DNA of 64,000 bases from the NCBI GenBank assembly GCA_902651635.1, contig CACRSC010000047.1, positions 116,015-180,014 on the forward strand, given 5' to 3'. The position numbers were made by a program, and so were the translations under genes. Numbering within the stretch: the first letter of the stretch is position 1; every line of letters starts with the position of its first letter. The notes beneath the pieces are model-generated. The model worked only from the letters and a program-made list of their open reading frames with translations. It did not search any database and was not told the DNA's origin. This DNA comes from Mastigamoeba balamuthi. Taxonomy: Eukaryota; Evosea; Mastigamoebida; Mastigamoebidae. Of the stretch, positions 19,887 through 32,500 are shown one piece after another.

Positions 19887-22206
19887 GCAGCTGTTGTGCT
19901 GCCAGCCCCAGCGCTGATTTTGGGAACGTCCAGTGCCCAGGCAGTGGTGGAATCGATACGGGAGATGCTATCCCTCAAAGCAAACGAGTGGGGCCTGCGC
20001 CCCAAGAACTGTGACGAGCTCAGAATGCCCAACTACTACGTGCAGTCCCAGTTCCCCTGTTTAATGTAAAACTCAATGCTTCCCACAACCTGTGGGATAT
20101 CGTCAAGCATGCAGAACTCACGTATTGTTGACTGCATTCTTGCCGACTAGTTCACCACAGAGCCCGCATTCCCCCTTCAAGGCCGGGAGGCGGTGCTGGA
20201 GCAGGTGGTGAAACTCTTCAGCATCAAGTAAGTACTTAACCTCGAGCAAATCGGATATGCAAATCGGACATGCGACGCTCGTGCACCTTCTGCCTCACTG
20301 CTGGAGGGCCTGGGACTGGCAAGTTGCGGCTGCCGGATGCTGTTGCAGGATTGAAGAGGGCGGACGTTGGCAAGTGGGCACATTCAGACGATGTGGCTGA
20401 GGTCATCAGCTCGTGGCTCCCACTCGTCGTCACGTTCAACAAGTGGCACCCGCCCATCACGATTGGCTCTATTCGCAGCACCAAGGCGGTGCTCGCAGAC
20501 TTTCTCCGTCAGCATTCTGACAACGTGCGTTGATCTTCCGTCTGCCGAATCCGCTCACGTGACTCACTCAGGTATTTCCTGCACCTCTCCAAGACCGACG
20601 AGGCCAAGAGGTTCTTCAAGTGGGCCCAGCAGACCGAGAAGTTCCTGGACCTCATGCCAAAAATGGCTATCGACACCGTGCTTCTCGACAGCAAGGCGAC
20701 AACCATCTTCCTGAGGGTGGACGAGCCAATCAAGTTTGCAGATGCCAATACCAAGTTCCCGCTGGATCTGCTTCACAAGGTGGGAGTACTCATGAAGGAG
20801 TACAACGAACCTGGGCAATTCGTGTTCAGCATGGTGACGTCGCTTGTCTCACTGATCCCACTGCAGATGCAGTCGTCGTCTAACAAGTCAATCAACTGGA
20901 TCTTCATGATGCCGCTCATGCTGGAGGAGTCGTACAACGTGTTTGATAAGGCCTACTTCCCCAAGAGCTCGCAGACCCTACTTGAGACATTCAGGAAGCC
21001 GTGGTTCCGCTGCCTGATTGCACAGTGCTGCGGGCATCCTCTGACGCTGTACACACTGTTCGAGAGCGCGATCAGGCTGGACAAGTGCACACAGCTCAGC
21101 AATGACAAAGTGTGGGATCTCATGATGAGCAGGTTCGCGGCCCAGCAGGCAGGGTCCCAAGCGGTCCTTCTGAGCTTTGAGGCTGTCTCGGCAATCCTTC
21201 AGGGCATCGAAGTCAGCCTGAAGAGCAGGCCCGGAGGCCGCGCAGAAGGTCCCACGTGGCAGGAGCTTGTGAAGATGGGCTTAGTGGAAAACATGACCAC
21301 AGACAATATCCTCTTCACTCCACGTGTGTCGCCGTTCGCTCTGTGCTACTGGGCGAGGTGCACCATGAATATCGACCGTGCAGACAGCACAGAGTACCTC
21401 GTTGCCGAGCAGATTGCAGCACCTCGTGACTGGAAAGGAGTTCAGGGAGCTGTCTGCAAGCAGGGCTGACTTACTTATGTTCCACACGGCGTGGGAGAGG
21501 GTCATTCACATGCTCAGGCTGGCACAACGACAACTCTCAGGCAGCACTACAAGGGAGCTTGCTGGGGAAACCCAAAGCTCGGAGATCGCCCAGTGACCTA
21601 CCTCAGAGAACCCATGGACGAGTGGGCTGTTCAGCAAGTCGAGAGCTCTGCCACTCCCGGTGCGCTTTGTTTGCTCGTTCGTGCTCCTCAGCCTCAACCA
21701 TTCATTAATTCTATCTCAGGCACGACCTTGCTGTCGAGTTTGAAGACGAAGTGCGCGTACTCGTCGAGGCCAAGTACTCGTCTCCAGTATCGGCGTTGGC
21801 ATCGAAACTGAGCCAAAAGGACATCAAGGACGACTTGGCACACAGGGCGAACTTCTTCTCGAAGTACGCTGCTGTGGTGTTCCCCAACTTTGGTGGGGTG
21901 ACCTCGTACTCTGTTGTCTCGGAGGAGAAGCGCAAGAATCACAAGCCAGCTGTCCTGCCTCCCAAGGCAGCTGTGTTGAGCCGCAATGCAATGTTGGAAC
22001 TGTACGGGCCGTCACTGGCCTACTTGTGTAAGTTCTACGCCACTGCTGTGCGCAAACTCCTGGTTTCTCCCTCGTCTGACTGCTCTCTACAGGAACAGGA
22101 CACAATCTGGTCAGAGGCTCCACAGAAGGACGGTTCAACGGAGCACAAGAAGCGCAGAGGAAACGAGCTGGAAAGTGGCACTAAGCCGAAGCGTGGCAGA
22201 TTCTAG
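19887..22206 (+). CDS. Crinkler/RHS-like P-loop NTPase
   Basis: Exons joined by short introns give LQGREAVLEQVVKLFSIK, then TAGGPGTGKLRLPDAVAGL (Walker A position), VVTFNKWHPPITIGSIR, a large exon (about 20579-21470) with TIFLRVDEP as a Walker B candidate, and CGHPLTLYTLFESAIRL where such NTPases have the GxPR-like sensor. The order and wording resemble the NTPase of Crinkler and RHS proteins. The usual Ser/Thr after the Walker A lysine is Leu here. The C-terminus is a basic bipartite run (KKRRGN...KPKRGRF) that fits nuclear import. Crinkler-type proteins in free-living protists are of unclear role. The 5' end is uncertain: the first exon seems to begin at an acceptor near 19886 with no ATG upstream in the AT-rich island. 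Confidence 0.5.
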
Positions 22207-22359
22207 CTGCCCCTCGGGTTCGCGACTTCTTGAATCTGGAGCCCGGACCATTATCTCCAACGTTACATTCGAGCATCAATGATGGGCCAGCGTGATGTGT
22301 CCTGGTGTGGTGAGCCCGGGTAATGGTTACCAATGTGTCACACCGAAACGTTTTCTCCA

Positions 22360-22365
22360 TTTATT
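22360..22365 (-). promoter_or_regulatory. poly(A) signal of formin gene
   Basis: TTTATT on the plus strand gives AATAAA on the minus strand, 135 bases past the formin stop codon. Confidence 0.45.
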
Positions 22366-22499
22366 GAATTCACTCAATTTGTCTCCCGTGAATGTGAAAG
22401 ACGGGCGACGCAGGCCATGTATGCGTGCTCACCGCAGACCCGCCGCGGAGGGGCACAGGCTGCGCAGCAAGCTGGCAGCCTCTCAGGCCACGCCTGTGC

Positions 22500-23047
22500 T
22501 CACTGGTGAGCGGCAGACGAGGCGTCCTGGGCCATGTACATCCTCCTGACTCTCTCGGCGGGGTCCAGGTTCTCGTCGTTCTCATCGCCCCCGTCGCCAG
22601 GCTGCTGCTCTTTGCCCTCGTGGCCCGCCGCGTGGTCGCCCTCCTCGGCCTTGCCCTCCTGCTGCTGGTCCCGCTGCTGCCAGGGCCACGGGGCGTTGGC
22701 GCTGGCCGACGCGCTGCTGCCGTCCTGCTTCATGTACAATCGCTTGACTATCTCGGCGGGGTCCAGGTTCTCCTCCGCCTCCTCGGCCGCGCGCGGGCTC
22801 TTGTCCTCCTGCTGCTTCGCCGCGTCCCCCTGCGGCTGCTCGTCGCCCGCCTGCTGCTCGCGCGGCGCCACTGTGATGCGTGTGACGTTGGCGTTGGCCT
22901 GCCCCGTGGCCTCCGCGGGCGCCGCTGCCTTGGCGTCTTCCTGCGCTGCTGGCGCTGCTGCTACTGCTGCTACTGCTGCTGCGCCCTCCTTTCCTGCCGT
23001 TGCAGCCGAGGCCTCCTTGGAAGCCTCCCCCTCGGGCGAGGCTGCCA

Positions 23048-23078
<31 letters not shown>

Positions 23079-26000
23079 GCCCTCCTTGCCTGCCTGTGCA
23101 GGAGAGGCCTCCTTGACAGCCTCCCCCTCGGGCGAGGCTGTCACCGCGGCTGTTGCTGTTGCTCCTGTGGCTCCTGCAGCCCCTGCCGTGCCCTCTGCTG
23201 CTGCTGCGGGCTTTGCTGCGTCCCCATCGACGGCGGCGCCGGCGTCCTTGGGCTGCGGCTTGGGGGAGGCCGACGGCGACGCGGAGCTGTCGGCGTCACC
23301 GGCCGAGGCGGCGGCCACGGCGTCGGCGCCGCCCCTGCGCAGCTTGAAGTTGCCGGCCTTGATCGAGTCCATGAGCTTGTCGACGACGCACTCTCCCTCC
23401 CTGACCGGCGCCTTCTTGCCGATCTTGAAGCCCGGGCCCCCGGCCGCAGCGCCCGCGCCGCCCTTGGCAGCCCGCTCGGCGGCGGCCTTGCGCTCGAGCT
23501 CCTTCTGCTTCTTCTTCTCCTCGCGCTCCTTGGCGGCGCGGAGGTCCTTGGCCGCGTTCTTGAACTGCGTGGCGAACGTGTTGAGGTGCGTGAAGAAGTC
23601 CTTGAGCTTCTGCGGGTCGGGCGGCTGCCCGTCCTCGACCTCCTCGCCGTAGGCCTCGAGCATCGCCGCCAGCGACTTCTCCACCGCGGCGCACTGGTCC
23701 AGCATCACCTGCGACTCCACCAGCGCTCCCGACACGAACGACTGCGCGGGCGCCACCGCGGGCTCAGCGGCGGCGAGAGAGGGGAGGACGGGCCGCGCAA
23801 GGGCGTACCGAGAGAGCCTCGAAGAACTGCGGAGTGCCCTTGTGCAGGCTCTGCAGCTCCTTGTCGAGCGTCTCGACCTCGCCGGCCAGCTTCTTGAGCT
23901 GCGCCGAGATGTCCGCCAGAGGAGCTGCGTGCGCCAGTCAGAGGGGCGATGCAAAGGTCAACGGCTACTCGAGGGCGGCGGGTGGGTGCGATTTGTGCCG
24001 TACGCGAGTTGATGGCCGACTGCAGTTTGGTGAACGTGTCGGGGAAGTCCATGACCTCGGGGTGGTTTGCGTCGAGCTTGTGCACGAGGTACGTGAGCAG
24101 CGTTGTCTTGCCCTGCACCGGCGACCGCAGGTCTTGCAGCTGCACGGGCGTGACCAGTCAGAGAGGAGACAAGGGAGACCTGAGGCCAGAGACCAGATAG
24201 AGCATGGGCAGGGAGCACAGAGTGATAAGAGAACACGGAGAAACCAGGAAGGCGAGAGAGAGACAGAGAACAGAAAAGAGATTTGGGCGACGTGCCTTGG
24301 CCAGGGAGTCCATGCGGAAGCCCTGGGCGTTGCCCTTGTCGGTGCCCGCGTTGAGCTCGTTGCCCAGCGCCAGCACCCACTTGAGCACAAAGTCGATGTT
24401 CTTGTTCTCGGTGATCTCCTTGCATGCCGTCTCGTACGTCGACAGTTGCTGCGAGTGGGGGAGGACTCCGTCGTCAGAGCAGAGAGGCGCCAGGCAGAGA
24501 GGCGCACCCCCTGGAGGTCCGACATCCTCGTGGCGAAGCTGCGCTTGAAGCAGAGCGCGTCGACCTTCTTCTGCACGTGCGGGACCTCGCCGGCGACGAG
24601 GAACCACTGCTCGGCCTTGCCCAGCATGCTGCGCTCGCCCGCGTACGCGTGCAGCGTCTCGAGCTCGTCGGGCTGCGGCAGCACCTGGCGCAGCGCCTCG
24701 ACGTTGCCCAGCGCCACGTCGTCGCCGGCGGCGATCTTGTCGCGGATCTGCTCGTAGGACATGCCCTTGAACTGCGACATGACGATCGACGTGTTGTTGG
24801 AGCGCTTCATGTCGAGCAGCGAGACCACCTTGGGCGCCTTCTCCGCGGCCGCCGCGGCGCTCTTGTCCTCGGGCTTCTTGGGCGGCGTCGCGCAGAAGAG
24901 CGTCGCGATCTCCTGCGTGTCGACGGCCGGCAGCATCGCGTTGAGCGCCCGCACAGCCCACACCGTCTTGCGCAGCTTCGCCGCCGGCAGCTTCGACCAC
25001 TGCGGTGCCCACCCCCGTCAGTCCCTGTGCCCGCCCACGCTGATGTGCCGCTGTGCTGCTGTGGCCCTGTGTGCTCCTCACCCTCGTGTTCCCATGTGTG
25101 TAGCTGCGTGTGCCTCCCTTCCCTAGTACGTCTTGGGTGCTCCTCGTGCTCGTGTTCCCGTGTGTGCGCCTCCCTCGTGCCCTAATGTGCTCTCACTCCC
25201 GCGTGGTTGGCCCGAGTGTGCGCGCCTCCCCTCCCTTGTGCCCGTGTGTGGCTCGTGGCGCGTACGTAGAGGGGCCTCAGCCGGGGCTTCGGGGGTCCCG
25301 CGGGCTTCTTGGCGCCGAACTTCATGCCGCCCATCCCCGGCGGCGGCGGGGGTCCCGGAGGCCCACCGCCCGGCGGCGGGGGCGGGGGCGGCGGCCCCAT
25401 CCCCGGCATCGGAGGCGGCGGCGGGGCCCCGCCCATCCCCGGCATCGGCGGCGGCGGCGGAGGCCCACCGCAGCCCATGCCCGGCATCGGGGGAGGCGGG
25501 GGAGGGCCCCCGCAGCTCATCCCCGGCATCGGAGGCGGAGGCGGCGGCGGAGGAGCCCCACACCCCTCGCCCTCGGCCTCCTGCGCCCTGCAGCCGCCAA
25601 ACGGCGGGGGCGGGGGCGGCGGAGGCGGAGGAGCGCCTCCTTGCTGGCAGGACTCCTCCTCGGCAGCAGTCGCAGAGCTCATCCCGGGCATCGGGGGCGG
25701 CGGCGGAGGAGGAGCGCCTCCTGGCTGGCAGGACTCCTCCTCGGCAGCAGCGCTCATCCCGGGCATCGGGGGCGGAGGCGGCGGCGGTGCAGCGCAGACC
25801 GCGGTCTCCTCCTCGACTGGCTGCCTGCACATCGATGGCGGCGGCGGCGGGGGAGGAGGAGGCGGCGGGGGAGCAGCTGCGCCAGCGGGTGCCTCCTGGG
25901 GCTTCTCCGCCTGCTTGGGGGCCTCGGGGGCCTTGGCTGGTGCGAACGCCGGGGGCTTCAGCGAGCCGTCGCGGATGGCGCGCAGCTTGGCGGCCGTCTC

Positions 26001-28061
26001 CTCGATGGCCAGGCGCAGCTGGCGGGGCCCGTCGCTGCCCTCGGCCTCCCCGCCGATGGCCAGCGCGGCTGCGCGGGCAGCGGCCTCCTCGACGACGCCC
26101 CAGAGCGCAGCCGAGGCCGCGGAGCCCGCGGGCGGCAGCAGCAGCAGCGAGCGCAGCACGTTGGACAGCGACGCCTCGGCCTCGCAGCCGCGCGCGCGGA
26201 GCTTGACGGCGCCGAACATGCTCTGAGCGTCGGTGAGGTCGACGTCGAGCTCCGTGCGGATGCGCTCGAGCTCCTTGTCGTCGGTCTCCGACTCCTCGAA
26301 GAACGTGTCGACCTGGCGCACAAAGTCGGGCGACTCGTCGGCCGCCGCGGCCTCGGAGCGCAGGGCGTCGAGGACGATGGTCGTGCCGAGCTCGACAAAG
26401 TGCCCGCGGGCCACCAGGCGCTCCTCGAGGCTGTCGGGGCACGAGACGAGCGCGTTGACGAGCGAGACGACGGCCGTCTTGGACTCAAAGTCCGAGTCCT
26501 CGCGCAGCCAGTCGACGAGCCGGAAGAACCGCGTGCGGTCCTTCTTCTTCTTGGCCGCGGCCGAGGCGCACGAGAGCTCGACGAGGGCGTCGTCGACGAC
26601 GGCGTAGCCCGCGGGGCTGTAGAGGCAGATGGCCGCGAGCAGGTAGAGCACCTGCGTGCGCATCAGCACGTTGCGGCTCGACGACACGAGCGACGTGAGC
26701 TCGCGCAGGTTGCGCGACCCCGCGGGGCCCGCGATCAGGGCCTCGAGCCCGCGGCGGTTGTTCATGACGGCGCGCAGGCAGCCGATGAGCTGCGTCTGGC
26801 AGACGACGATGCTCATGTCCGAGGCCGCGCGGCCCTCGAACGAGCCCACGGCCGAGATGATCGCCGGGAGGCCCTCGCACGCCACAAACTCCTCCATCCA
26901 CTCGCGGTCCGCGCTCTGCAGCGCCGCCCTGACGGCCCGCACGGCCTGCGGCGTCATCTGCCCGCCGCCCTCGCACCTGCGCGCCCGGGAGAAATCAATT
27001 GTGTGAGCGCACAGAGAGAAACGGTTGCCGTTCCCCGACACTTTTCAAAGAAAAATGGAGCGAGGACCACGCCCGCTTTTTCTCCCTTCTCAGGGCGGGC
27101 CCGCGAGCGTATTCGCCCAGAGCCAGAGTCAATTGCTGGGCCTCCCAGCACGCGTTTTCCAGCACTTTTCCAAAAGCACTGGAAGTTCAAAAACGGGAAA
27201 TTTCTGCGGTTTCGCCCAGACTCTGTATGGCGACACGGGCGCGCGGCCCGCGGGCCCGGTGCCCCCAGGCGGGGCCCACGCCACCCGCTGGCCGCATCCC
27301 CGTGTCGTCCCAGGAACTCGGGGCGAAAACTGCTCCCGATTTCAGTTTTCTCGCCCCCCGGTCCCCTTCGCAATGCGGGAAGAGCAAAAAAAAACGCAGG
27401 CAGGCAGCAGAGCGAGCGCAGCGGGGGCGGACCTGAGCACAGCGCTGGCGTCCGAGGGGCTGAGGGCGATGTCCTCGCGGGACCCGCCCTGGGCGGCGGC
27501 CCTGAGCGCCCGGAGCCTCTCGGTGGTGCTGCTCTCCCTCGCGCGCTTGAGCATCGCCCTCTTGAGCATCTGCCTGCGCTCAGGCGTCGTCGCAGACGCC
27601 GCCCGCGGGGCCTCGGCGGCCTCCCGCGCGGGCTCGGGGGTAGCCGCAGGCGTGGCGCGCGGCGCGAGCCTCGTGAGGGCGCTGACGGCAGCGATCCTGT
27701 CGCGCTCGTCGAGCTGCGCCCGCAGGGCCGCCACCTCGTCGCGAAGGGCCGTCAGCTCCACGTTCTTGCGCGCCAGCGTCTCGCGCACGGCCGCGTCGAT
27801 GGCAGCGGCCGCCTCGCTCGACCCGCTGCTGGTGCGGCTGCCCGCGCCGCGCTGCTTGCGCTGGAAGAGCCGCTTGAGCACGTTGACTTTGCGCGCTGTC
27901 GCGGGAGACGCAGAGGCCGACGCAGAGGCCGACGCCGACGCTGAGGGGGCGGCTGCGGGGCTGCTGCTGCCGCTGCCGCTGCTGGGGGAGCCCGGGTGCT
28001 CGACGACGACGACGTCGCAGCGGAGGGCCGAGGCCTCGCTGTCGGAAGCGTTGTCCGCCAT
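22500..28061 (-). CDS. Diaphanous-related formin
   Basis: Formins nucleate and elongate unbranched actin filaments. The N-terminus (ATG 28061) is Ser/Ala-rich with a basic coiled-coil stretch. After an unusually long intron (about 26990-27430) a GBD/FH3 armadillo region starts at [17 protein letters not shown] and runs to about 26220. An FH1 region of many proline runs of five to twelve spans about 25309-25880. FH2 follows: [17 protein letters not shown] spans an intron, then [40 protein letters not shown] and [22 protein letters not shown]-like segment ([18 protein letters not shown]) suggests Rho-controlled autoinhibition. The tail is unusual: Ala-rich repeats of SPEGEAxKEAS plus two copies of ENLDPAE(I/R)VxRxYMxQD. 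Several exon joins in FH2 are approximate. Confidence 0.9.
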
Positions 28062-29552
28062 TGCAGATGCGGAGTCGCCTGCTGTGCTGGGGTTCCCTCT
28101 GCTGGGGTGGGATCTCTTGTGGTGGGATCGATCTTCTCTCTCTCGCTGCGGGGGTCGGGATCGGGGAGCGGGGGGTGCTGGACGACGACGGGCCTGCCCC
28201 TTGCCCTCGCAGGTTGAGGTTTGTTATGTGCACTATAACGCCCGGATTTTACTAACCGCACACACGCCACGCAAGATTTTTCGCGGGTGACTCTACGGCG
28301 GGTGCGCTGCACGATCCCGTAACGTGCACTTTTCCCGCCTTTTCTGAGTTGGTTCTGATACAGCGCCCTGCGCGATGCCCCGCCAGAGAGAGGCTCTGGG
28401 GCGTGCATCAGGCTCTCGGGACGCTGCGTCGAGTCCCTCTGCCTCGGGATCCAACTCTGTGGGCAGCAAAGAGGAACTGGGGGCTCACAGGCTCACCGGT
28501 TCCGGCGATGCGTTTGGGTATGCTTGCATATGCTGCTTCTAGGGGGGATGACCGCACACCCCCCGCACATCGATGGAGCTCCTGTTGAACAGGTGGTGAT
28601 CGACAACAGTCGTCTGAGTTCGCTCGTGCGGGCATTGGGCATAGGTTTCCGGACCACAGCCAAGAAGCTCCTTGGCTGATTGGAGGAGTGTTGAGGCAGT
28701 CCCTTGTGTCCTTAGCAGTATAGTCATTCATAAAGCACACGCACAGCAAAGAGTTCTCAGCTTCACGAGACGGGCACTACCGAGGGGGAAACTCACTCGT
28801 AGACATCCCCCCTTGTGGCAGATCGTCCCGAAAAAGAAGTAGCCTGAAGCACCTCCTGAGTGTGGGGTTCTCGCCAATCTCTTATCTCGGATCACCCGTT
28901 TTCGGGGTACGAAGAAATAAAAAGCATAGGATTGTGTATTTCGAATTATATTATTGTATGCATCCGAAGTGGTGTAGTTGGTAACATAAGCGGCTCTCAC
29001 CTGCTTGCCCCGGGTTCGATTCCCGGCTTCGGAACTTTTATCTAATTCATAGACCATCGGTGTTTTCGCATGAAGAGCCAGCCACCCCACCGCATCTTCC
29101 GCACAACAAATAACGATCATAGGCATGAGGAGTGCAGGGCTCTGATTTGTTCACCACAATGATCTTTTTACAGCATCCATTAATTCACATTACACAACAC
29201 AGTGTTCAATCAGTGCAATGAAGAGGTGCAGCTCCTGGGAAATCTTTGCATAATGGAAAAACAAAAAATAGAACACAGAAGAGTTCTGAGTGTTGAATAC
29301 GAATAATGTACTCAATTGTTGTTCTTTTTTCTTGTTCACGGAAAACCCCTTTCACCAAGAGGGCGAGAGCGCAGACCATCGTATAGCCTCAGCTACACAA
29401 TGACCATTTATCGTATCGGATTCCGTTTTTGGTGGAGCAGTTGGGTGGAACAAGGGGTGATTACTTCCGATCACTCAATCCCGCACCGGAGATCCGAGGA
29501 CAAAATATCTTGGGAGATATTAACGGTAGTAACGAGCGCAGGGGCGGGGGCG
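28062..29552. other. intergenic region with AT-rich island and tRNA
   Basis: Upstream of both the formin (minus) and the WD40 gene (plus). About 28680-29480 is AT-rich and holds a tRNA-Glu. No protein gene is supported. Confidence 0.6.
28963..29034 (+). tRNA. tRNA-Glu (CTC)
   Basis: Same 72-base cloverleaf as at 17938, on the plus strand: seven-pair acceptor stem, loop CTCTCAC with anticodon CTC, T arm CCGGGTTCGATTCCCGG, discriminator A. A TTTT at 29036-29039 is a suitable Pol III terminator. Confidence 0.94.
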
Positions 29553-32500
29553 ATGGCGTCGCCGATCATCGGGAAGGAGCTGGAGGAGCCGGGGCACGCG
29601 CCCAAGCTGGCGACGACGATCCTGTGCAGCCTGGTGGAGGCGCCGCGGGACGTGCTGCCGGACATGCACCCGCAGCGGCCGTGGGTGCTGAGCGCCGTCG
29701 AGCAGGGCGACCAGGGCACCACCGCCGTCGCCGTCTACGACTACAAGCGCCGCGAGACCCTCCGCACCCTCAGCCTCGCCGCCATCGAGCAGCAGGCCTT
29801 CCTCCACGCCTCCCCCGACCAGCGCGCCGTCCGTCGCCCCCTCCTCCCTCCCCTCCCCCACCCGCAGAGGCGGGATTGCTGTGTCGCGGCAATTCCACGA
29901 AACTACTCGGAACTCTCCGCGTGATGTCACGCGCAGCGCGGTTGATTTCCGGGAATCCTGGGCTCGTCACCTCGAGACATACCGACTCCGCGAGATTGAA
30001 TATCGCGGCTAATTCCCGCAAACTACTCGGAATCTCCGCGTGATGTCACGCGCGGTTGATTTGTGGTATTCCGGAAACTTCTCGGAATTGGCCTCGTGAT
30101 GTCATGCGCAGCGCGGTTGATTTCTCTGGATATCCTGGGTTCTGCTTTGGCTCCCTGGACTGCTGGGCTTGGGCGCTTGCATGCCGCGCGCTGACCCCCC
30201 CCCTTTTCCCCCATCCAGAGGATCGAGGGCCAGAGGCCTGCAGGGCCCCTGCAGGCCATCAAGTTCTGCGACAGCCAAGTGCGCTCGTGGAAGGCCCTCG
30301 TCGAGGTCCGCTCTGCCCTCCCTTGCTTGGCCCTCGTCTCCCGTCTTCTGCCTCTCTGTCTCTCTCTCTCTCTGTCTCTGTCTCTGCTCTCTCTCTGTCT
30401 CTCTCTCTGTGTCTCTCTCTGTCTCTCTCTGTCTCTCTGTCTCTCTCTCTCTCACCCCCCCCCGTGCTCAACCACCACTGCCGAGCAGCGCATGTGGACG
30501 GGGAGCCCTGCGCCCGGGCGGGCCAAGGAGTCGCTGGAGGCGTGCGGCAACCTGGCGGTGCTGGCGTACGAGTACCGCGTGCTGCTGCTCGACTACATGA
30601 CGGGCCACGCCAGCGAGGTCTACTTCAGCGAGCTCCGCGGCGCCGCCATCAGCTCGCTCGAGGTCCTCAGCCGCGGGCGCGCCGTGGCCCTGGGCGGCGC
30701 CGACGGGGCCGTGCGGCTCTGGGACGTCGACCGCCGCGAGACGATCCGCGCGCTGGCGGGCGCACACAAGAACGCGAGCGTCACGCGCGTGCTGGGCTTC
30801 AACGCGGCGCCCGACGCGTCGCTGGCGGGCTACTCGCTCGTCAGCGCGGCGTCGGACGGCAGCGTGGCGTTCTGGTCGGCCGTCATGACGCCGGGCGCGC
30901 GGCTCGAGCGCGCGTTCGCCAAGGCCCACGACGGGCCCGTGCACGACATGGCCTACTGGGCGCTCGACGGGCTCGTGGCGACGTCGGGCGCCGACAGGAC
31001 CGTCGTGCTCTGGGACCCGCGCGCGCAGACGGAGCTCCGGCGCGTCAGCACCGGCAAGCGGCCGCTGCTCTCGGCGCAGGCGTTTGCGCACCCGCAGTTT
31101 GCGGTGCACACGATCATCGGCGTCAAGCGCGACTCGTCGGAGCTGCACGTCGTCGACTTCCACGCGGGCAAGACGCGCGCCGTCGTCAACGTGACCGAGG
31201 TCAAGACGCTCTCGCGCAGGAGCGAGGCGCGGAGCCACAAGGTCCACAGCCTGAGCGTGCACCCGCTGCACCCGCACCTCGTGCTGGTCAACTGCACCAA
31301 GGGCGTCTTCCTCTTCCGCTTCTCGGTCGAGCGCACGCCCGACTACTGCATCAGCCGCAGCGCCGTCAGCGCGACGCGCACGGAGCTCTGCATGCTGTAC
31401 GAGGTCGACGGCGTGGCCTACAGCAGGTTCATCGGCAACAGGGCCAGCGAGCCCGAGAGGCTCGCGGAGCTCGCGGCCCCGGCGGCGCTGCTGAGCTCGA
31501 CGCTGAGCGGCAGCCACGTGATCGCGCAGTACCCGGACCTGCAGCGCTACCAGGTATTCGACACGACGAGCGCCGTCGCCGGCTGGTCGCTCGTCGAGGA
31601 GGGCTTCTACTACGGCCACATCGCCGTCTCCACCATGAACGACCGCTTCGCCCTCATCGAAGTCACCTACCCCCGTTGCGTACCCCATCTCCCCACCTCC
31701 CCTGCGCCTCTTGCTGTTGGGGGGAGAGGCACGAGGAGAGCCCAGCGTCGAGTGCTCCTTGCTGCGCCCCTGAAGGGTCTCTCGTGGGCCGTTCGGGGGG
31801 GGGGGTCATGGCCGTTGCTGCTGTGCCTCAGGCTGTGCCAGGGAGGGAACTCCTGGTCGAGTGCCCTTTTCCCAGCATTCCACACTTGTTTCCTGTGCAA
31901 GATGGGTGGACGATTGAAGGCTGGGCAGGGGAGGGGGCTTGCAGTGTCGCTGTTCTGTGCTGTTATGCGCTCCCCTCGCCGATCGCTGACCCTGGCCTGG
32001 GCAACGGCAGACGTCGTGGAGCAGAAGAAGAGGTGGGGGCTCGTGAGGTCCAAGGAGGAGAAGACGTGCGCCCCGCAGATCAGGTTCGTCATCAAGTCGG
32101 TGGGCGAGGGCGGCGGCGCCAAGGTCGTCTACGAGACCATCACGACGACGCGGCCCATCGAGCGCCTGCACGGCGGCATGCTCCTCGGCGTCACCTACGC
32201 CCCCGACTCCACCGTGCCCCCGCTGGCCCCCATGGCCCCCGCGCCCTCGTCCGCTGCGGCGTCGTCGTCGTCGGCGGCCGCGCAGGGCGGCGGCCCGCCG
32301 GAGCAGCTGACGTTCCAGTTCTACCGCTGGGACTCGATATCGGACGCGCACAAGGTCGGGGGGCTGCTGCCGAGGCCCGACAGCGTCGTGTGGGACCACG
32401 CGCGGCGCGTCTTTGTGCTGCGCTGCAGGGCCACGTTCAGCATCTACGCGCTCAAGGACGGCCTCGACGAGCGCGAGCCCTACTACCTCATCTGCAAGTG

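Noticed and set aside
22534-23897. Long plus-strand open frames opposite the formin tail
   Set aside because: They mirror the Ala/Gly-rich minus-strand coding sequence; GC-rich codons keep the opposite frames open. No family likeness.
25309-26226. Gly-rich plus-strand protein
   Set aside because: It is the reverse complement of the proline runs of the formin FH1 region.
17850-29045. Two similar short peptides with GSIPGFGTF
   Set aside because: They are translations of the two tRNA-Glu genes, not protein domains.
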